DNA from: Alistipes sp.
GTDB lineage: Bacteria; Bacteroidota; Bacteroidia; Bacteroidales; Rikenellaceae
Reading direction: 5' to 3'
Assembly: GCA_031285485.1 (NCBI GenBank)
Contig: JAITWC010000122.1
Coordinates: 1-13,008, forward strand
DNA length: 13,008 nt
This document shows, piece by piece, positions 1-6,701 of the stretch. A program made the position numbers and the translations under genes. A model generated the notes under the pieces. It ran no database searches. It was given only the letters and a program-made list of their open reading frames with translations, and was not told where the DNA came from. The stretch's first letter is position 1, and each line of letters starts with the position of its first letter.

Positions 1-390
1 AAAGTGACCGTCACACGCACCCTGGTGCACGACGCGGCCAACAAAATGCACTACGAGTTCGCCTACACCGTCGAGGCCGCCGCCACGCGGAACGACTTCA
101 TCGACCTGTTCGCCGAGACGGTCATCCGACACGGAAAAATGCCCGTGAAAACCTGTGCCGCGGCGATGGGCGTCGGCGTGCAGCAGCTTCAAATGACCCT
201 CCTGACGCTCTCCGGCGCGGGTATCCTCGAATGGATGGACGCCTTCGCGGGTGCGGTCAGCGAGGCGCTGCTGCGACAGACCGACTGGAAGGTGATGCGC
301 ATCGCGGCGGCGGCGGGGTTCGGACGGCTGAACGTCTTCAGCCGCTGGTTCCGCGCGCGCTACAAGTGTACCCCGGGGGAGTGGAGGTAA
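1..390 (+). CDS. AraC-family DNA-binding domain protein, 5' end uncertain
   Basis: The last 80 or so residues have the layout of the double helix-turn-helix of AraC/XylS regulators. A first helix-turn-helix starts near residue 47 (counting from a GTG at 4). A second runs at about 95-128 and ends in the family signature: AGF at 104-106, FSRWF at 112-116, then CTPGEWR at the C-terminus, matching the usual GFxSxxxFxRxFxxxxGxTPxxYR pattern. No ligand-binding cupin or periplasmic domain lies inside the window. The reading frame is still open at base 1, so the GTG at 4 may be internal and the real start may lie further left. Alternatively it is a short stand-alone regulator, and its first 45 residues resemble nothing I recognise. 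Targets are unknown. The alanine-rich second helix region is plain for a GC-rich genome. Family assignment is fairly sure; completeness is not. Confidence 0.72.
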   Translation, partial: KVTVTRTLVHDAANKMHYEFAYTVEAAATRNDFIDLFAETVIRHGKMPVKTCAAAMGVGVQQLQMTLLTLSGAGILEWMDAFAGAVSEALLRQTDWKVMRIAAAAGFGRLNVFSRWFRARYKCTPGEWR

Positions 391-435
391 GGGCTCCCGC
401 AAACGGGTCAAACAGTCGGATTGCGACGTGAACCC

Positions 436-460
436 TGCCGGCCGTATCTCTCCGCCGGCA
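436..460 (+). terminator. Hairpin downstream of the AraC-like gene
   Basis: A 7-bp perfect stem (TGCCGGC at 436-442 with GCCGGCA at 454-460) and an 11-base loop lie 46 bases after the stop codon at 390. No T-run follows directly; the first is TTTT at 487-490. It could be a weak terminator or simple GC-rich folding. Confidence 0.35.
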
Positions 461-524
461 CCTCCGCCTGCCATTGCCCGGTCTCGTTTTCCCGAATTGT
501 AAGCTGCCGGTCTGTTCAGTCGGG

Positions 525-558
525 AGACGGCGGCGGCGAGATATTTTTGCCGCCGTCT
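525..558 (+). terminator. Second hairpin ahead of the DUF1573 gene
   Basis: A perfect 10-bp stem, AGACGGCGGC (525-534) with GCCGCCGTCT (549-558), encloses a 14-base AT-rich loop. CTTGCCGTTTTC follows, so there is a short T-tract a few bases past the stem. It may end transcription from the AraC-like gene just before the DUF1573 promoter. Its 3' arm ends where the probable -33 TTG of that promoter begins (558-560), so terminator and promoter are packed back to back. Confidence 0.5.
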
Positions 559-590
559 TGCCGTTTTCTCGAATGATATGCGTATTTTTG
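558..590 (+). promoter_or_regulatory. Bacteroidetes-type promoter of the DUF1573 gene
   Basis: TATTTTTG at 583-590 is an exact match to the Bacteroidetes -7 consensus TAnnTTTG. A TTG at 558-560 lies 22 bases upstream, within the usual spacing of the -33 element. The last G of the -7 box is only seven bases before the ATG at 598, so the transcript would start on or very near the start codon. Confidence 0.65.
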
Positions 591-597
591 CGCCACA

Positions 598-1707
598 ATG
601 AGACCTCCGAACATAATATTCACTACGCTTGCAACGGCGCTGGCCACACTCCTCGCGCCCATCGCGTCGAACGCCCAGCCACTGACCGGGGAAGACCAGC
701 CCCTGCGTTTCGCGGTCACCGAATGGAGCTTCGGCGATGTCCGCGAGGAGGGCGGAGTGGTGGCCCACACTTTCGAGTTTACCAACCGCGGCACCACCCC
801 CGTCGCCATCGACCGCGTGGCTACCTCGTGCGGCTGCACCACCCCCGACTATCCGAAAACCCCCGTCGCCCCCGGAGCGAGCGCACGCCTCGACGTGGTG
901 TTCGACCCGCGCGGCATGCCGGGTGAGTTCTCGAAGATCGTGACGGTGATCAGCGGCGGCGGAAAGTTCCGCGAATACCTCACCGTTACGGGCCGTGTCA
1001 TCCCGCGTCCGCGCACCGTCGAGGAGGACTATCCCAACGACATGGGCGGCGGGCTGAGACTCTCCACCACGTTGCTGTCGTTCCGCACGGTGGCTCAGGG
1101 CAGCGTTGTGTCGATGGTGACGCGCTGGGCCAACACTTCGACCGAGCCGGTGACGCTTGCCATGCAAAACGACGAGCAGAGCGGACTGTTGGAGATACAC
1201 GCCCCCGAGACACTGTGCGGCGGCTGCCGGGGCGACATCACTTTCACATACGATCTGAGCCGTCGAACCGCCTACGGGCCTATGGTCGACGTCGTGCGTC
1301 CGGTGGTGGACGGCACCCCGGCCAAGGCCACGATCTACGCCTCTGCCACGGGCGTCGACAACTTCGTGGGGGCCGACGCGGCCGCCGCTCCGAAACTCTT
1401 TTTCGACGCCATGTTCCACAACTTCGGCGAGGTGCGCCAACGCACCGTGCCTTACACATTCCGGTTGACGGCATCGAACGAAGGCTCTTCCGAGTTGCAC
1501 ATCCGCGCCGTCACCACCTCCGCCGGACTGCAAACCTCCCTTCGCGAGGGCATGACCTTGGCACCGGGAGCGTCGTTGCCATTCGAGGTGATGTTCTACT
1601 CGAACCGTCACGAACCGGGCGAGGTGCAGGCCACCATAGGCATAGTGGTGGACGACCCCATGCGTCCCACGCGCGAGATCCGCGTCGCCGCCATCCTTCG
1701 CAAATAG
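598..1707 (+). CDS. Exported DUF1573 domain protein
   Basis: This 369-residue protein has a signal peptide: MRPP, a hydrophobic stretch at about 6-22, and a probable signal peptidase I site after SNA (24-26). It is expected in the periplasm or outer envelope. Three Ig-like beta-sandwich segments follow. The first (about 38-135) is a typical DUF1573 domain: WSFGDV at 43-48, a FxFTNRG strand, and the conserved SCGCT at 77-81. The middle one (about 153-252) is less clear and carries an extra cysteine pair, CGGC at 207-210. The third (about 266-368) again begins FHNFGEVR but lacks cysteines. DUF1573 proteins are common in Bacteroidetes and their function is unsettled. The start is fixed by the signal peptide and by the promoter seven bases upstream. 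Only 39 AT-rich bases, with no clear new promoter, separate it from the redox genes, so read-through is possible. Confidence 0.88.
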   Translation: MRPPNIIFTTLATALATLLAPIASNAQPLTGEDQPLRFAVTEWSFGDVREEGGVVAHTFEFTNRGTTPVAIDRVATSCGCTTPDYPKTPVAPGASARLDVVFDPRGMPGEFSKIVTVISGGGKFREYLTVTGRVIPRPRTVEEDYPNDMGGGLRLSTTLLSFRTVAQGSVVSMVTRWANTSTEPVTLAMQNDEQSGLLEIHAPETLCGGCRGDITFTYDLSRRTAYGPMVDVVRPVVDGTPAKATIYASATGVDNFVGADAAAAPKLFFDAMFHNFGEVRQRTVPYTFRLTASNEGSSELHIRAVTTSAGLQTSLREGMTLAPGASLPFEVMFYSNRHEPGEVQATIGIVVDDPMRPTREIRVAAILRK

Positions 1708-1746
1708 TCATTTATTTCATCAATATTTCAACGATCTCATCTAATC

Positions 1747-2607
1747 ATGAGTTTTAAGATACTTCAAAAAAGAGAATTAACGCCCGACACGGTGCTGATG
1801 CGCATTGACGCGCCGAGGGTGGCGCGGGCCGCGCGTCCCGGACAGTTCGTCATCGTGAGGGTCTCCTACCAGGGCGAACGCATACCCCTGACGATAGCCG
1901 ACTACGACCCCGCCGCGGGGTGGGTGGCGATAGTGACCCAGGGGGTGGGTGCTTCCACCCGGCGCCTCAACGCCATGGACGAGGGCGATTCTCTCACCGA
2001 CTTCGCCGGGCCACTGGGCCGTCCGTCGGAATTTATCGACCTGTCGCCCGAAGAGTTGGCGCGTAAAAAGTTCCTGTTCGTGGCCGGTGGGGTGGGGGTG
2101 GCCCCGGTCTATCCGCAGGTGAAGTGGCTCCACGAACGCGGAGTGGCGGTCGATGTCATAATAGGAGCCCGGAGCGCCGACCTGCTGATCCTCACCGATG
2201 AGATGAGGGCCGTGTGCGATAACCTCTATCTGTCGACTGATGACGGCACGGCGGGTTACAACGGTCTCGTGACGGGTCTTATAAAGGAACTTATCGACAA
2301 CCGCGCCAAGACTTATGATGAGGTTGTTACGATCGGCCCGATGGTGATGATGAAGTTCGTGGCGCGCACAACGGCCGACTACGGCCTGCCGACGATCGCG
2401 AGCCTCAACACGCTGATGGTCGATGGCACGGGCATGTGCGGCGCCTGCCGCGTGACGGTGGGTGGTACGATCTACTTCGCTTGTGTCGACGGCCCCGAGT
2501 TCGACGCCCACAAGGTCGATTTCGACGAGGCGATGCGCCGACAGACAATGTACCGCGATTTCGAATCGGCGGCAGATCACAAGTGTAAAATAGGTTTGGA
2601 TAGATAG
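1747..2607 (+). CDS. nfnA: NfnA-type FAD/NAD-binding, [2Fe-2S] subunit (ferredoxin:NADP oxidoreductase / sulfide dehydrogenase)
   Basis: The 286 residues match the ferredoxin-reductase-like family that includes NfnA, SudB and the dihydroorotate dehydrogenase electron-transfer subunit PyrK. The FAD domain (about 1-100) has the RIPLT motif at 45-49. The NAD(P) domain starts with AGGVGVAP at 113-120. The C-terminus carries a [2Fe-2S] site, Cys231, Cys234 and Cys246, with Asp226 in the position known to be the fourth ligand in NfnA. The small subunit takes electrons from NADH by flavin-based electron bifurcation, run either way: NADH plus reduced ferredoxin make NADPH. The stop codon directly abuts the ATG of the large subunit, so the two are translated together. 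PyrK is the main alternative, but no pyrD is adjacent and the neighbour is a GltD-like protein, which favours Nfn/Sud. Confidence 0.87.
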   Translation: MSFKILQKRELTPDTVLMRIDAPRVARAARPGQFVIVRVSYQGERIPLTIADYDPAAGWVAIVTQGVGASTRRLNAMDEGDSLTDFAGPLGRPSEFIDLSPEELARKKFLFVAGGVGVAPVYPQVKWLHERGVAVDVIIGARSADLLILTDEMRAVCDNLYLSTDDGTAGYNGLVTGLIKELIDNRAKTYDEVVTIGPMVMMKFVARTTADYGLPTIASLNTLMVDGTGMCGACRVTVGGTIYFACVDGPEFDAHKVDFDEAMRRQTMYRDFESAADHKCKIGLDR

Positions 2608-4020
2608 ATGGCAAACAAGATAGCAAGACTCAATGCCCGCGAGCAGGATCCGGCGGCAAGGGCCCGGAATTTCGAGGAGGTAAGTTACGGATTCACTGCC
2701 GACGAAGCACGCCTTGAGGCGTCGCGCTGCATACAGTGCAAAAAACCGTTCTGCATGTCGCAGTGTCCGGTGTCGATCCAGATACCTCAATTCATAGAAC
2801 GCGTTCGCGAGGGCGATTTCGCGGCGGCGGCGGAGATCATCTCGCGCGACTCGCTGCTACCGTCGGTGTGCGGCCGCGTGTGTCCGCAGGAGACGCAGTG
2901 CGAGGGGGCTTGCGTGCTCGGCATCAAGGGCGAGAGCGTCAACATCGGCAAGCTCGAACGTTTCGTGGGCGACTGGAGCCTAGCCAACGACATCTTCAAA
3001 CCCACACGGCCTATCCCCAACGGCAAAAAAGTGGCCATCGTGGGCAGCGGCCCGGCAGGACTTGCCTGCGCGGCCGACCTCGCCGTGATGGGCTACGAAG
3101 TGGTGATCTTCGAGGCGCTGCACCGCCCCGGCGGAGTGTTAGTCTACGGCATCCCCGAGTTCCGCCTGCCCAAGGAGGGTGTCGTGGCTCGCGAGATTTC
3201 CAAGATCGAATCGCTCGGAGTGCGCATCGAGACAGACGTCGTTGTGGGCCGCACGCTCACCGTCGACTCGTTACTCGCCGAAGATGGCTTCGGCGCCGTG
3301 TTTATCGGCTCAGGCGCGGGACTGCCGTATTTCATGTGCATCCCCGGCGAAAACCTCAACGGCGTGGTGTCGGCCAACGAGTTCCTCACGCGCGCCAACC
3401 TCATGGGGGCTTACCATCCTGACTCCGACACCCCCATATTCTCGGGGCCGCGCACCGTGGTTGTAGGTGGAGGCAACGTGGCTATGGACGCCGTGCGTAC
3501 CGCCCGTCGCCTCGGCTCGGAGGCCTACATAGTCTACCGCCGCAGCGAGGCCGAACTCCCGGCCCGCGTCGAGGAGGTGCACCACGCCAAGGAGGAGGGC
3601 ATCGAGTTCCGCATGTTGTGCAACCCGATCGAAGTGTTGGGCGACGAGCGCGGCTGGGTTCGCGGCGTGAAGTGCATACAGATGGAACTTGGCGAGCCCG
3701 ACGCCTCGGGCCGCCGCCGACCCGTCGAGATCGAGGGCTCTGAGTTTGAGATTCCGTGCGAGACGGTCGTGATGGCGCTCGGCACCTCGCCTAATCCACT
3801 CATCGCGAGCACCACGGAGGGGCTGGAGACAAACCGACGCGGATGTCTGGTAGCCGACGAGTGGGGCGCGACCTCGCGTCCGGGTGTTTTCGCAGGTGGC
3901 GACGCGGTGACCGGAGCTGCCACCGTGATCCTCGCAATGGGGGCCGGACGGAAGGCCGCTACGGCGATAAACGACCATTTTGACCAAAAACTATTTTCTT
4001 TGGTAACTACATACAATTAA
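2608..4020 (+). CDS. nfnB: NfnB/GltD-type NADPH-dependent flavoprotein subunit with two iron-sulfur clusters
   Basis: The 470 residues are the usual length for the family annotated as NADPH-dependent glutamate synthase (GltA/GltD-like), NfnB or SudA. The N-terminal ferredoxin-like domain holds two cysteine groups, Cys41, 44, 49, 53 and Cys88, 92, 98, 102, for two [4Fe-4S] clusters. An FAD Rossmann motif VGSGPAG lies at 145-151, an NADP Rossmann motif VGGGNVAMD at 286-294, and the C-terminal FAD-binding GVFAGGDAVTG at 426-436. Paired with the gene immediately upstream (zero spacing), it should form a cytoplasmic NfnAB heterodimer that interconverts NADH, NADPH and ferredoxin electrons. The name glutamate synthase would need a large glutaminase/synthase subunit (GltB), and none is present here. 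Sulfide dehydrogenase activity, as in Pyrococcus SudAB, cannot be told apart by sequence reading alone. Confidence 0.88.
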   Translation: MANKIARLNAREQDPAARARNFEEVSYGFTADEARLEASRCIQCKKPFCMSQCPVSIQIPQFIERVREGDFAAAAEIISRDSLLPSVCGRVCPQETQCEGACVLGIKGESVNIGKLERFVGDWSLANDIFKPTRPIPNGKKVAIVGSGPAGLACAADLAVMGYEVVIFEALHRPGGVLVYGIPEFRLPKEGVVAREISKIESLGVRIETDVVVGRTLTVDSLLAEDGFGAVFIGSGAGLPYFMCIPGENLNGVVSANEFLTRANLMGAYHPDSDTPIFSGPRTVVVGGGNVAMDAVRTARRLGSEAYIVYRRSEAELPARVEEVHHAKEEGIEFRMLCNPIEVLGDERGWVRGVKCIQMELGEPDASGRRRPVEIEGSEFEIPCETVVMALGTSPNPLIASTTEGLETNRRGCLVADEWGATSRPGVFAGGDAVTGAATVILAMGAGRKAATAINDHFDQKLFSLVTTYN

Positions 4021-4021
4021 A

Positions 4022-4130
4022 ACCCTCATCGGGCGACGTCACGCCAACGAACATGAAAATGCGGCAGCCCGGACAGACTTGCGGGAGTTCCCGCAAGCCG
4101 GCCGCAATCCTTTCTCCCGACTGAGAGGGT
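4022..4130 (+). other. Hairpin-rich intergenic region, possible 3' terminator or leader RNA
   Basis: Starting two bases after the nfnB stop codon, this stretch holds nested complementarity. The core is a perfect stem, CTTGCGGGA (4078-4086) with TCCCGCAAG (4089-4097), flanked by GCGGC (4061-4065) and GCCGC (4101-4105). A GGCG/CGCC hairpin lies at 4032-4045 and a TCTC/GAGA hairpin at 4113-4126. ACCCTC (4022-4027) could pair with GAGGGT (4125-4130), closing the whole element, though that would compete with the last hairpin. Only a weak CCTTTCT tract follows the core stem, so simple termination is not assured. I could not match it to a known riboswitch class. Confidence 0.45.
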
Positions 4131-4142
4131 GTGCATATTCCC

Positions 4143-4174
4143 GTGTACCGTCTCCGAACCGACACGCCGTACAC
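4143..4174 (+). other. Leader hairpin upstream of pepE
   Basis: GTGTAC (4143-4148) and GTACAC (4169-4174) form a perfect 6-bp stem, with a smaller inner GTC/GAC pairing (4150-4152 with 4161-4163). It lies in the probable pepE leader, 60 bases before the chosen start codon. Its role is unknown. Confidence 0.35.
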
Positions 4175-4233
4175 AACAACCGACCGCGGGAGTATTCCCT
4201 ATGAGTTTCACATTAAACAAATTTTCAGAGCCT

Positions 4234-4944
4234 ATGAGACTACTTCTTATCAGTAACTCCACGACGCCCGGCCAACCATATCTTCATTGGCCGTTCGAAC
4301 ACATCCGCAAGTTCCTCGGCGGGTGCGCCGAATCGGTGGCCTTCGTGCCCTATGCCGCCGTTACTTTTTCTTATAACGAGTACGAGGCGCGCGTCCAGAA
4401 GCGTTTCGACGACCTCGGCATCGAGGTGAGGTCGGTTCACCGCGCACCCGATCCCGCGCGCGCCATCCGAGAGGCCGAAGCCATAGTCGTCGGTGGCGGC
4501 AACACTTTCGCCCTGCTCAAAAAGATGCAGGAACAGGGACTCGTCGACGCCGTGCGCGTGGCCGCCGGCGAACTCGGCATCCCCTACGTCGGCTGGAGCG
4601 CGGGCAGCAACGTGGCATGCCCCACGATCCGCACCACCAACGACATGCCCATCGTCGAGCCTGCATCGTTCGACGCCGCCGGCCTCGTGCCGTTCCAGAT
4701 CAACCCCCACTACCTCGACGCCCACCCCGACGGTCACGCCGGAGAGACGCGCGAGCAACGCATCGGGGAGTTCATCGCCGCAAACCCCGCCATCAGCGTC
4801 GCCGGCCTGCGCGAAAGCTGCCTGCTGCGCATCGAGGGCGACCGCCGCGAACTCGTTGGAAGCCATCCCATGCGCGTTTTCCGCCACGGCGCCGCGCCGC
4901 AGGAAATCGCCCCCGGCCAAAACATATCCCGACTGTGGGCGTAA
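4234..4944 (+). CDS. pepE: Peptidase E (alpha-aspartyl dipeptidase), family S51
   Basis: This cytoplasmic serine peptidase cleaves dipeptides (and a few tripeptides) with N-terminal aspartate. From the ATG at 4234 it is 236 residues, close to the 230 or so of the family, and it begins MRLLLISNST like other PepE proteins. The nucleophile is Ser122 in the elbow GWSAGSN (120-126). Asp137 in TTNDMPIV and His159 in QINPHY complete the triad; these sit two residues after the Salmonella positions Ser120, Asp135 and His157. The oxyanion/glycine motif VGGGN is at 86-90. In-frame starts at 4201 (ATG) and 4129 (GTG) would add a tail unrelated to the family, and the AT-rich bases before 4234 look like a normal leader, so 4234 is preferred. 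No clear TAnnTTTG promoter was seen. yraN overlaps its 3' end. Confidence 0.93.
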   Translation: MRLLLISNSTTPGQPYLHWPFEHIRKFLGGCAESVAFVPYAAVTFSYNEYEARVQKRFDDLGIEVRSVHRAPDPARAIREAEAIVVGGGNTFALLKKMQEQGLVDAVRVAAGELGIPYVGWSAGSNVACPTIRTTNDMPIVEPASFDAAGLVPFQINPHYLDAHPDGHAGETREQRIGEFIAANPAISVAGLRESCLLRIEGDRRELVGSHPMRVFRHGAAPQEIAPGQNISRLWA

Positions 4945-5300
4945 CGCAGGCGATAGGCGCGGCGGGCGAAAAGATCGCCGAAGAGTGGCTCGACCGCGAG
5001 GGTTTCACCGTCGTTGCGCGCAACTGGCGCAGCGGAAAGTATGAACTCGATATCGTTGCCCACCGCGGCGACACGATCCACTTCGTGGAGGTCAAGACCC
5101 GCGACGCCGACTCGTGGGAAAGCCCCGAGGAGTCGCTCACCCCGGCCAAGCAGCGCGCTTTCCGCCACGCGGTGCAGGCGTGGCTCGCCTCGAACCCCAC
5201 GCCTCTCGAACCTCAGCTCGACCTGATTGCCATCGACACCGGCCCCGACGGCATCCTCGATTTGCGTTACATTCCCGAGGCCGTCATATCCCGCTGGTGA
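4935..5300 (+). CDS. yraN: YraN family (UPF0102) endonuclease-fold protein
   Basis: At 121 residues, this is the normal size for the YraN/UPF0102 family, which has a restriction-endonuclease-like (PD-(D/E)XK) fold and no firmly established role. The family pattern is complete: GEKIAEEWL near the start (11-19), RN at 29-30, ELD at 37-39 and VEVKTR at 51-56. The likely metal and catalytic residues are Glu37, Asp39, Glu52 and Lys54. The start is taken as the GTG at 4935, the only usable start codon near where the family's N-terminus begins; it overlaps the end of pepE by 10 bases in another frame. That arrangement suggests co-transcription and translational coupling with pepE. The assignment is sure; the exact start codon is slightly less so. 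Confidence 0.9.
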   Translation: MGVTQAIGAAGEKIAEEWLDREGFTVVARNWRSGKYELDIVAHRGDTIHFVEVKTRDADSWESPEESLTPAKQRAFRHAVQAWLASNPTPLEPQLDLIAIDTGPDGILDLRYIPEAVISRW

Positions 5301-5325
5301 ACCGAAACGCCACTCCCGTAAAGAA

Positions 5326-5349
5326 ACAGAGCGACCTCAGCCGCTCTGT
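5326..5349 (-). terminator. Rho-independent terminator of the serine hydrolase gene
   Basis: A perfect 8-bp stem (ACAGAGCG at 5326-5333, CGCTCTGT at 5342-5349) has an 8-base loop. On the minus strand the stem is followed by TTTCTTTA, a fair U-tract, and it lies 26 bases past the stop of the minus-strand serine hydrolase. The plus side has only AATTCC after the stem, so it works mainly leftward, though it could also pause transcripts from yraN. Confidence 0.75.
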
Positions 5350-5375
5350 AATTCCTAAACCAATGTGAGGAAAGA

Positions 5376-6425
5376 TTACTTCAACCCGGGAAGAAGATGC
5401 TTCCAAACAAGGGCTATCTCGCCGGGCATGTTGTTGGTGTTAGATGTAACGGCGATCACGGCGTCGCGGTCGGGGATGATGAAGATAAACTGCCCCCTCG
5501 CCCCGTCGGCACGGTAAACCCCCGCCGGAGTGCAGCGCCACATCTGATAGCCGTAGCCCTGCGACCACTCGTTGTCCGGAGCGCGGTTGTGCTCATTACC
5601 CGCCGGGCCCGACTCTATCCACGACTTCGACGCCTCGGCCACCCAACCCTCGGGCAGCACGCGGACACCGTTCCACACTCCGTCCTGAAGGAACAGCTGG
5701 CCGAACTTTGCCATGTCTTCGGTCTTGATGTAGAGGCCCCATCCGCCGGCGTTTATCCCGTCGGGGCTTTCGTCCCAGCGATAACCGTCGATGGCGAGCG
5801 GCTCGAACAGGCGGCTCCGGAGATATTCGGTGATCTTTTGTCCCGACACTTTCTGCACGATTGCCGAGAGCATGAACGTGGCCATCGAGTTATAACGGAA
5901 AGTCGCACCGGGGGCGTCGTCGACCGGCGCGTTCATAAACGCGGCGATCCAGTCCTGCTGTCCGCGCCGTTGCGGTTCCCCGACCTGTCCGGTGGACATG
6001 GTGAGCAGGTTTCGGATCGTCATCACGCCGAGGTTCGGCGACGCTTCGGCGGGAACCTTCTCCGGGAAGAACGACACCACCTTGTCGTCGAGCGAGATGA
6101 GGCCTTCGGCGATGGCGAACCCTACGGCCGTGGCGGTGAAGCTTTTGCTCACCGAGTTCATAATGTGCGGGGTTTCCGGCGCTCCTTCGCCCCACCACTG
6201 TTCGGCCACGACTTGTCCGTGGTGCATCACCATCACGCTGTGCACTTCGATGGAGTCGGCGTCGGCGGCGGCCTTGAACGCGGCCACGGCGGAGGGATCG
6301 AACGTCGCGGCGGGGTCTTCCGCCCTCACGAGAAGTCCGTCGGGAGTTGTGTTCCGGGGGGCCGTGCCACACGAAACCGCGATCAGTGCGGAGGCCAGCG
6401 AAAGGCAAAGTAAATTTTTCATCAT
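5376..6425 (-). CDS. Lipoprotein serine hydrolase, beta-lactamase class C / DD-peptidase family
   Basis: This is a 349-residue member of the PF00144 family (class C beta-lactamases, D-alanyl-D-alanine peptidases, NylB-type amide hydrolases, esterases). The start is one of two consecutive ATGs (6425 or 6422). It is followed by a lipoprotein signal peptide with a lipobox ending AVSC, Cys19 being the lipidation site, so the enzyme should be anchored on the outer side of a membrane. The nucleophile motif SxxK is Ser91-Lys94 (SVSK), the second motif is Tyr178-Asn-Ser, and the third-motif region is GARGQ (308-312). The segment GGWGLYIKTEDMAKFGQLF (227-245) is typical of the esterase and NylB-like branch. 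The substrate is unknown, and antibiotic resistance should not be assumed. The gene has its own promoter and terminator, so it appears monocistronic. Confidence 0.88.
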   Translation of the reverse strand: MMKNLLCLSLASALIAVSCGTAPRNTTPDGLLVRAEDPAATFDPSAVAAFKAAADADSIEVHSVMVMHHGQVVAEQWWGEGAPETPHIMNSVSKSFTATAVGFAIAEGLISLDDKVVSFFPEKVPAEASPNLGVMTIRNLLTMSTGQVGEPQRRGQQDWIAAFMNAPVDDAPGATFRYNSMATFMLSAIVQKVSGQKITEYLRSRLFEPLAIDGYRWDESPDGINAGGWGLYIKTEDMAKFGQLFLQDGVWNGVRVLPEGWVAEASKSWIESGPAGNEHNRAPDNEWSQGYGYQMWRCTPAGVYRADGARGQFIFIIPDRDAVIAVTSNTNNMPGEIALVWKHLLPGLK

Positions 6426-6481
6426 AGTCAGGTCTGTTTTTTTAAAAGGGTTACATGTTCGGTGCGTCCGAATCACGGAGG

Positions 6482-6513
6482 CAAAGGTAGCATTATTTTT
6501 TTTGCATCGGCAA
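6482..6513 (-). promoter_or_regulatory. Promoter of the serine hydrolase gene
   Basis: On the minus strand TACCTTTG (plus-strand 6489-6482) matches TAnnTTTG exactly. A TTG (6513-6511) lies 21 bases upstream, at the expected -33 spacing, and an A-rich tract fills the spacer. The predicted transcript starts near 6475, giving a leader of about 50 bases with an A-rich segment before the ATG at 6425. Confidence 0.75.
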
Positions 6514-6531
6514 CAGGGAGTCGGTTTGTAT

Positions 6532-6684
6532 CGTCCCCGAAAGGGGACGGGGCGCCGCGGGTTACCTCGGTCGGCTTTGTCCGCACCGCCGCTATCGCGG
6601 CGACTCGCGGGCCTCCCTCGGTGAGCCTCGCACCTGCGGTGCTCGTTTGCGGGACGGTTTCCCCAAATGGGGAAGCCCTCCCGC
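6532..6684. repeat. Array of short perfect hairpins between dxs and the serine hydrolase gene
   Basis: Four compact palindromes follow one another. CGTCCCC-GAAA-GGGGACG lies at 6532-6549 and CGCCGC-TATC-GCGGCG at 6587-6602. GCACC/GGTGC with a 3-base loop lies at about 6630-6642. The fourth is a long imperfect stem at 6649-6684: GCGGGA with TCCCGC outside, TTCCCC-AAAT-GGGGAA inside, and one C/C mismatch. The last lies 17 bases past the dxs stop codon and would be an effective transcription barrier, but no T-tract follows on either strand. No gene is seen in the 6490-6701 interval. Confidence 0.6.
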
Positions 6685-6701
6685 CATACGATTTGGCCGT
6701 C

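Noticed and set aside
1777..2790. A 337-codon open frame on the minus strand opposite nfnA and the start of nfnB
   Set aside because: Its translation is arginine- and histidine-rich with no recognisable family, and it crosses two well-supported genes. It is a shadow of their codon use.
4021..4200. Cobalamin or TPP riboswitch ahead of pepE (CCCGACTGAG, CTGAGA and a GTCTCCGAACC...GCC stretch look suggestive)
   Set aside because: The essential cores do not line up: there is no GGTGnAAnTCC box in the right order for cobalamin and no ACCTGATC...AGGGA half for TPP. PepE is also not a usual target of either.
5376..6425. The lipoprotein serine hydrolase as an antibiotic-resistance beta-lactamase
   Set aside because: The SxxK and YxS motifs are shared by esterases, amide hydrolases and DD-peptidases, and the sequence style is closer to the NylB/esterase branch. 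Nothing nearby suggests resistance.
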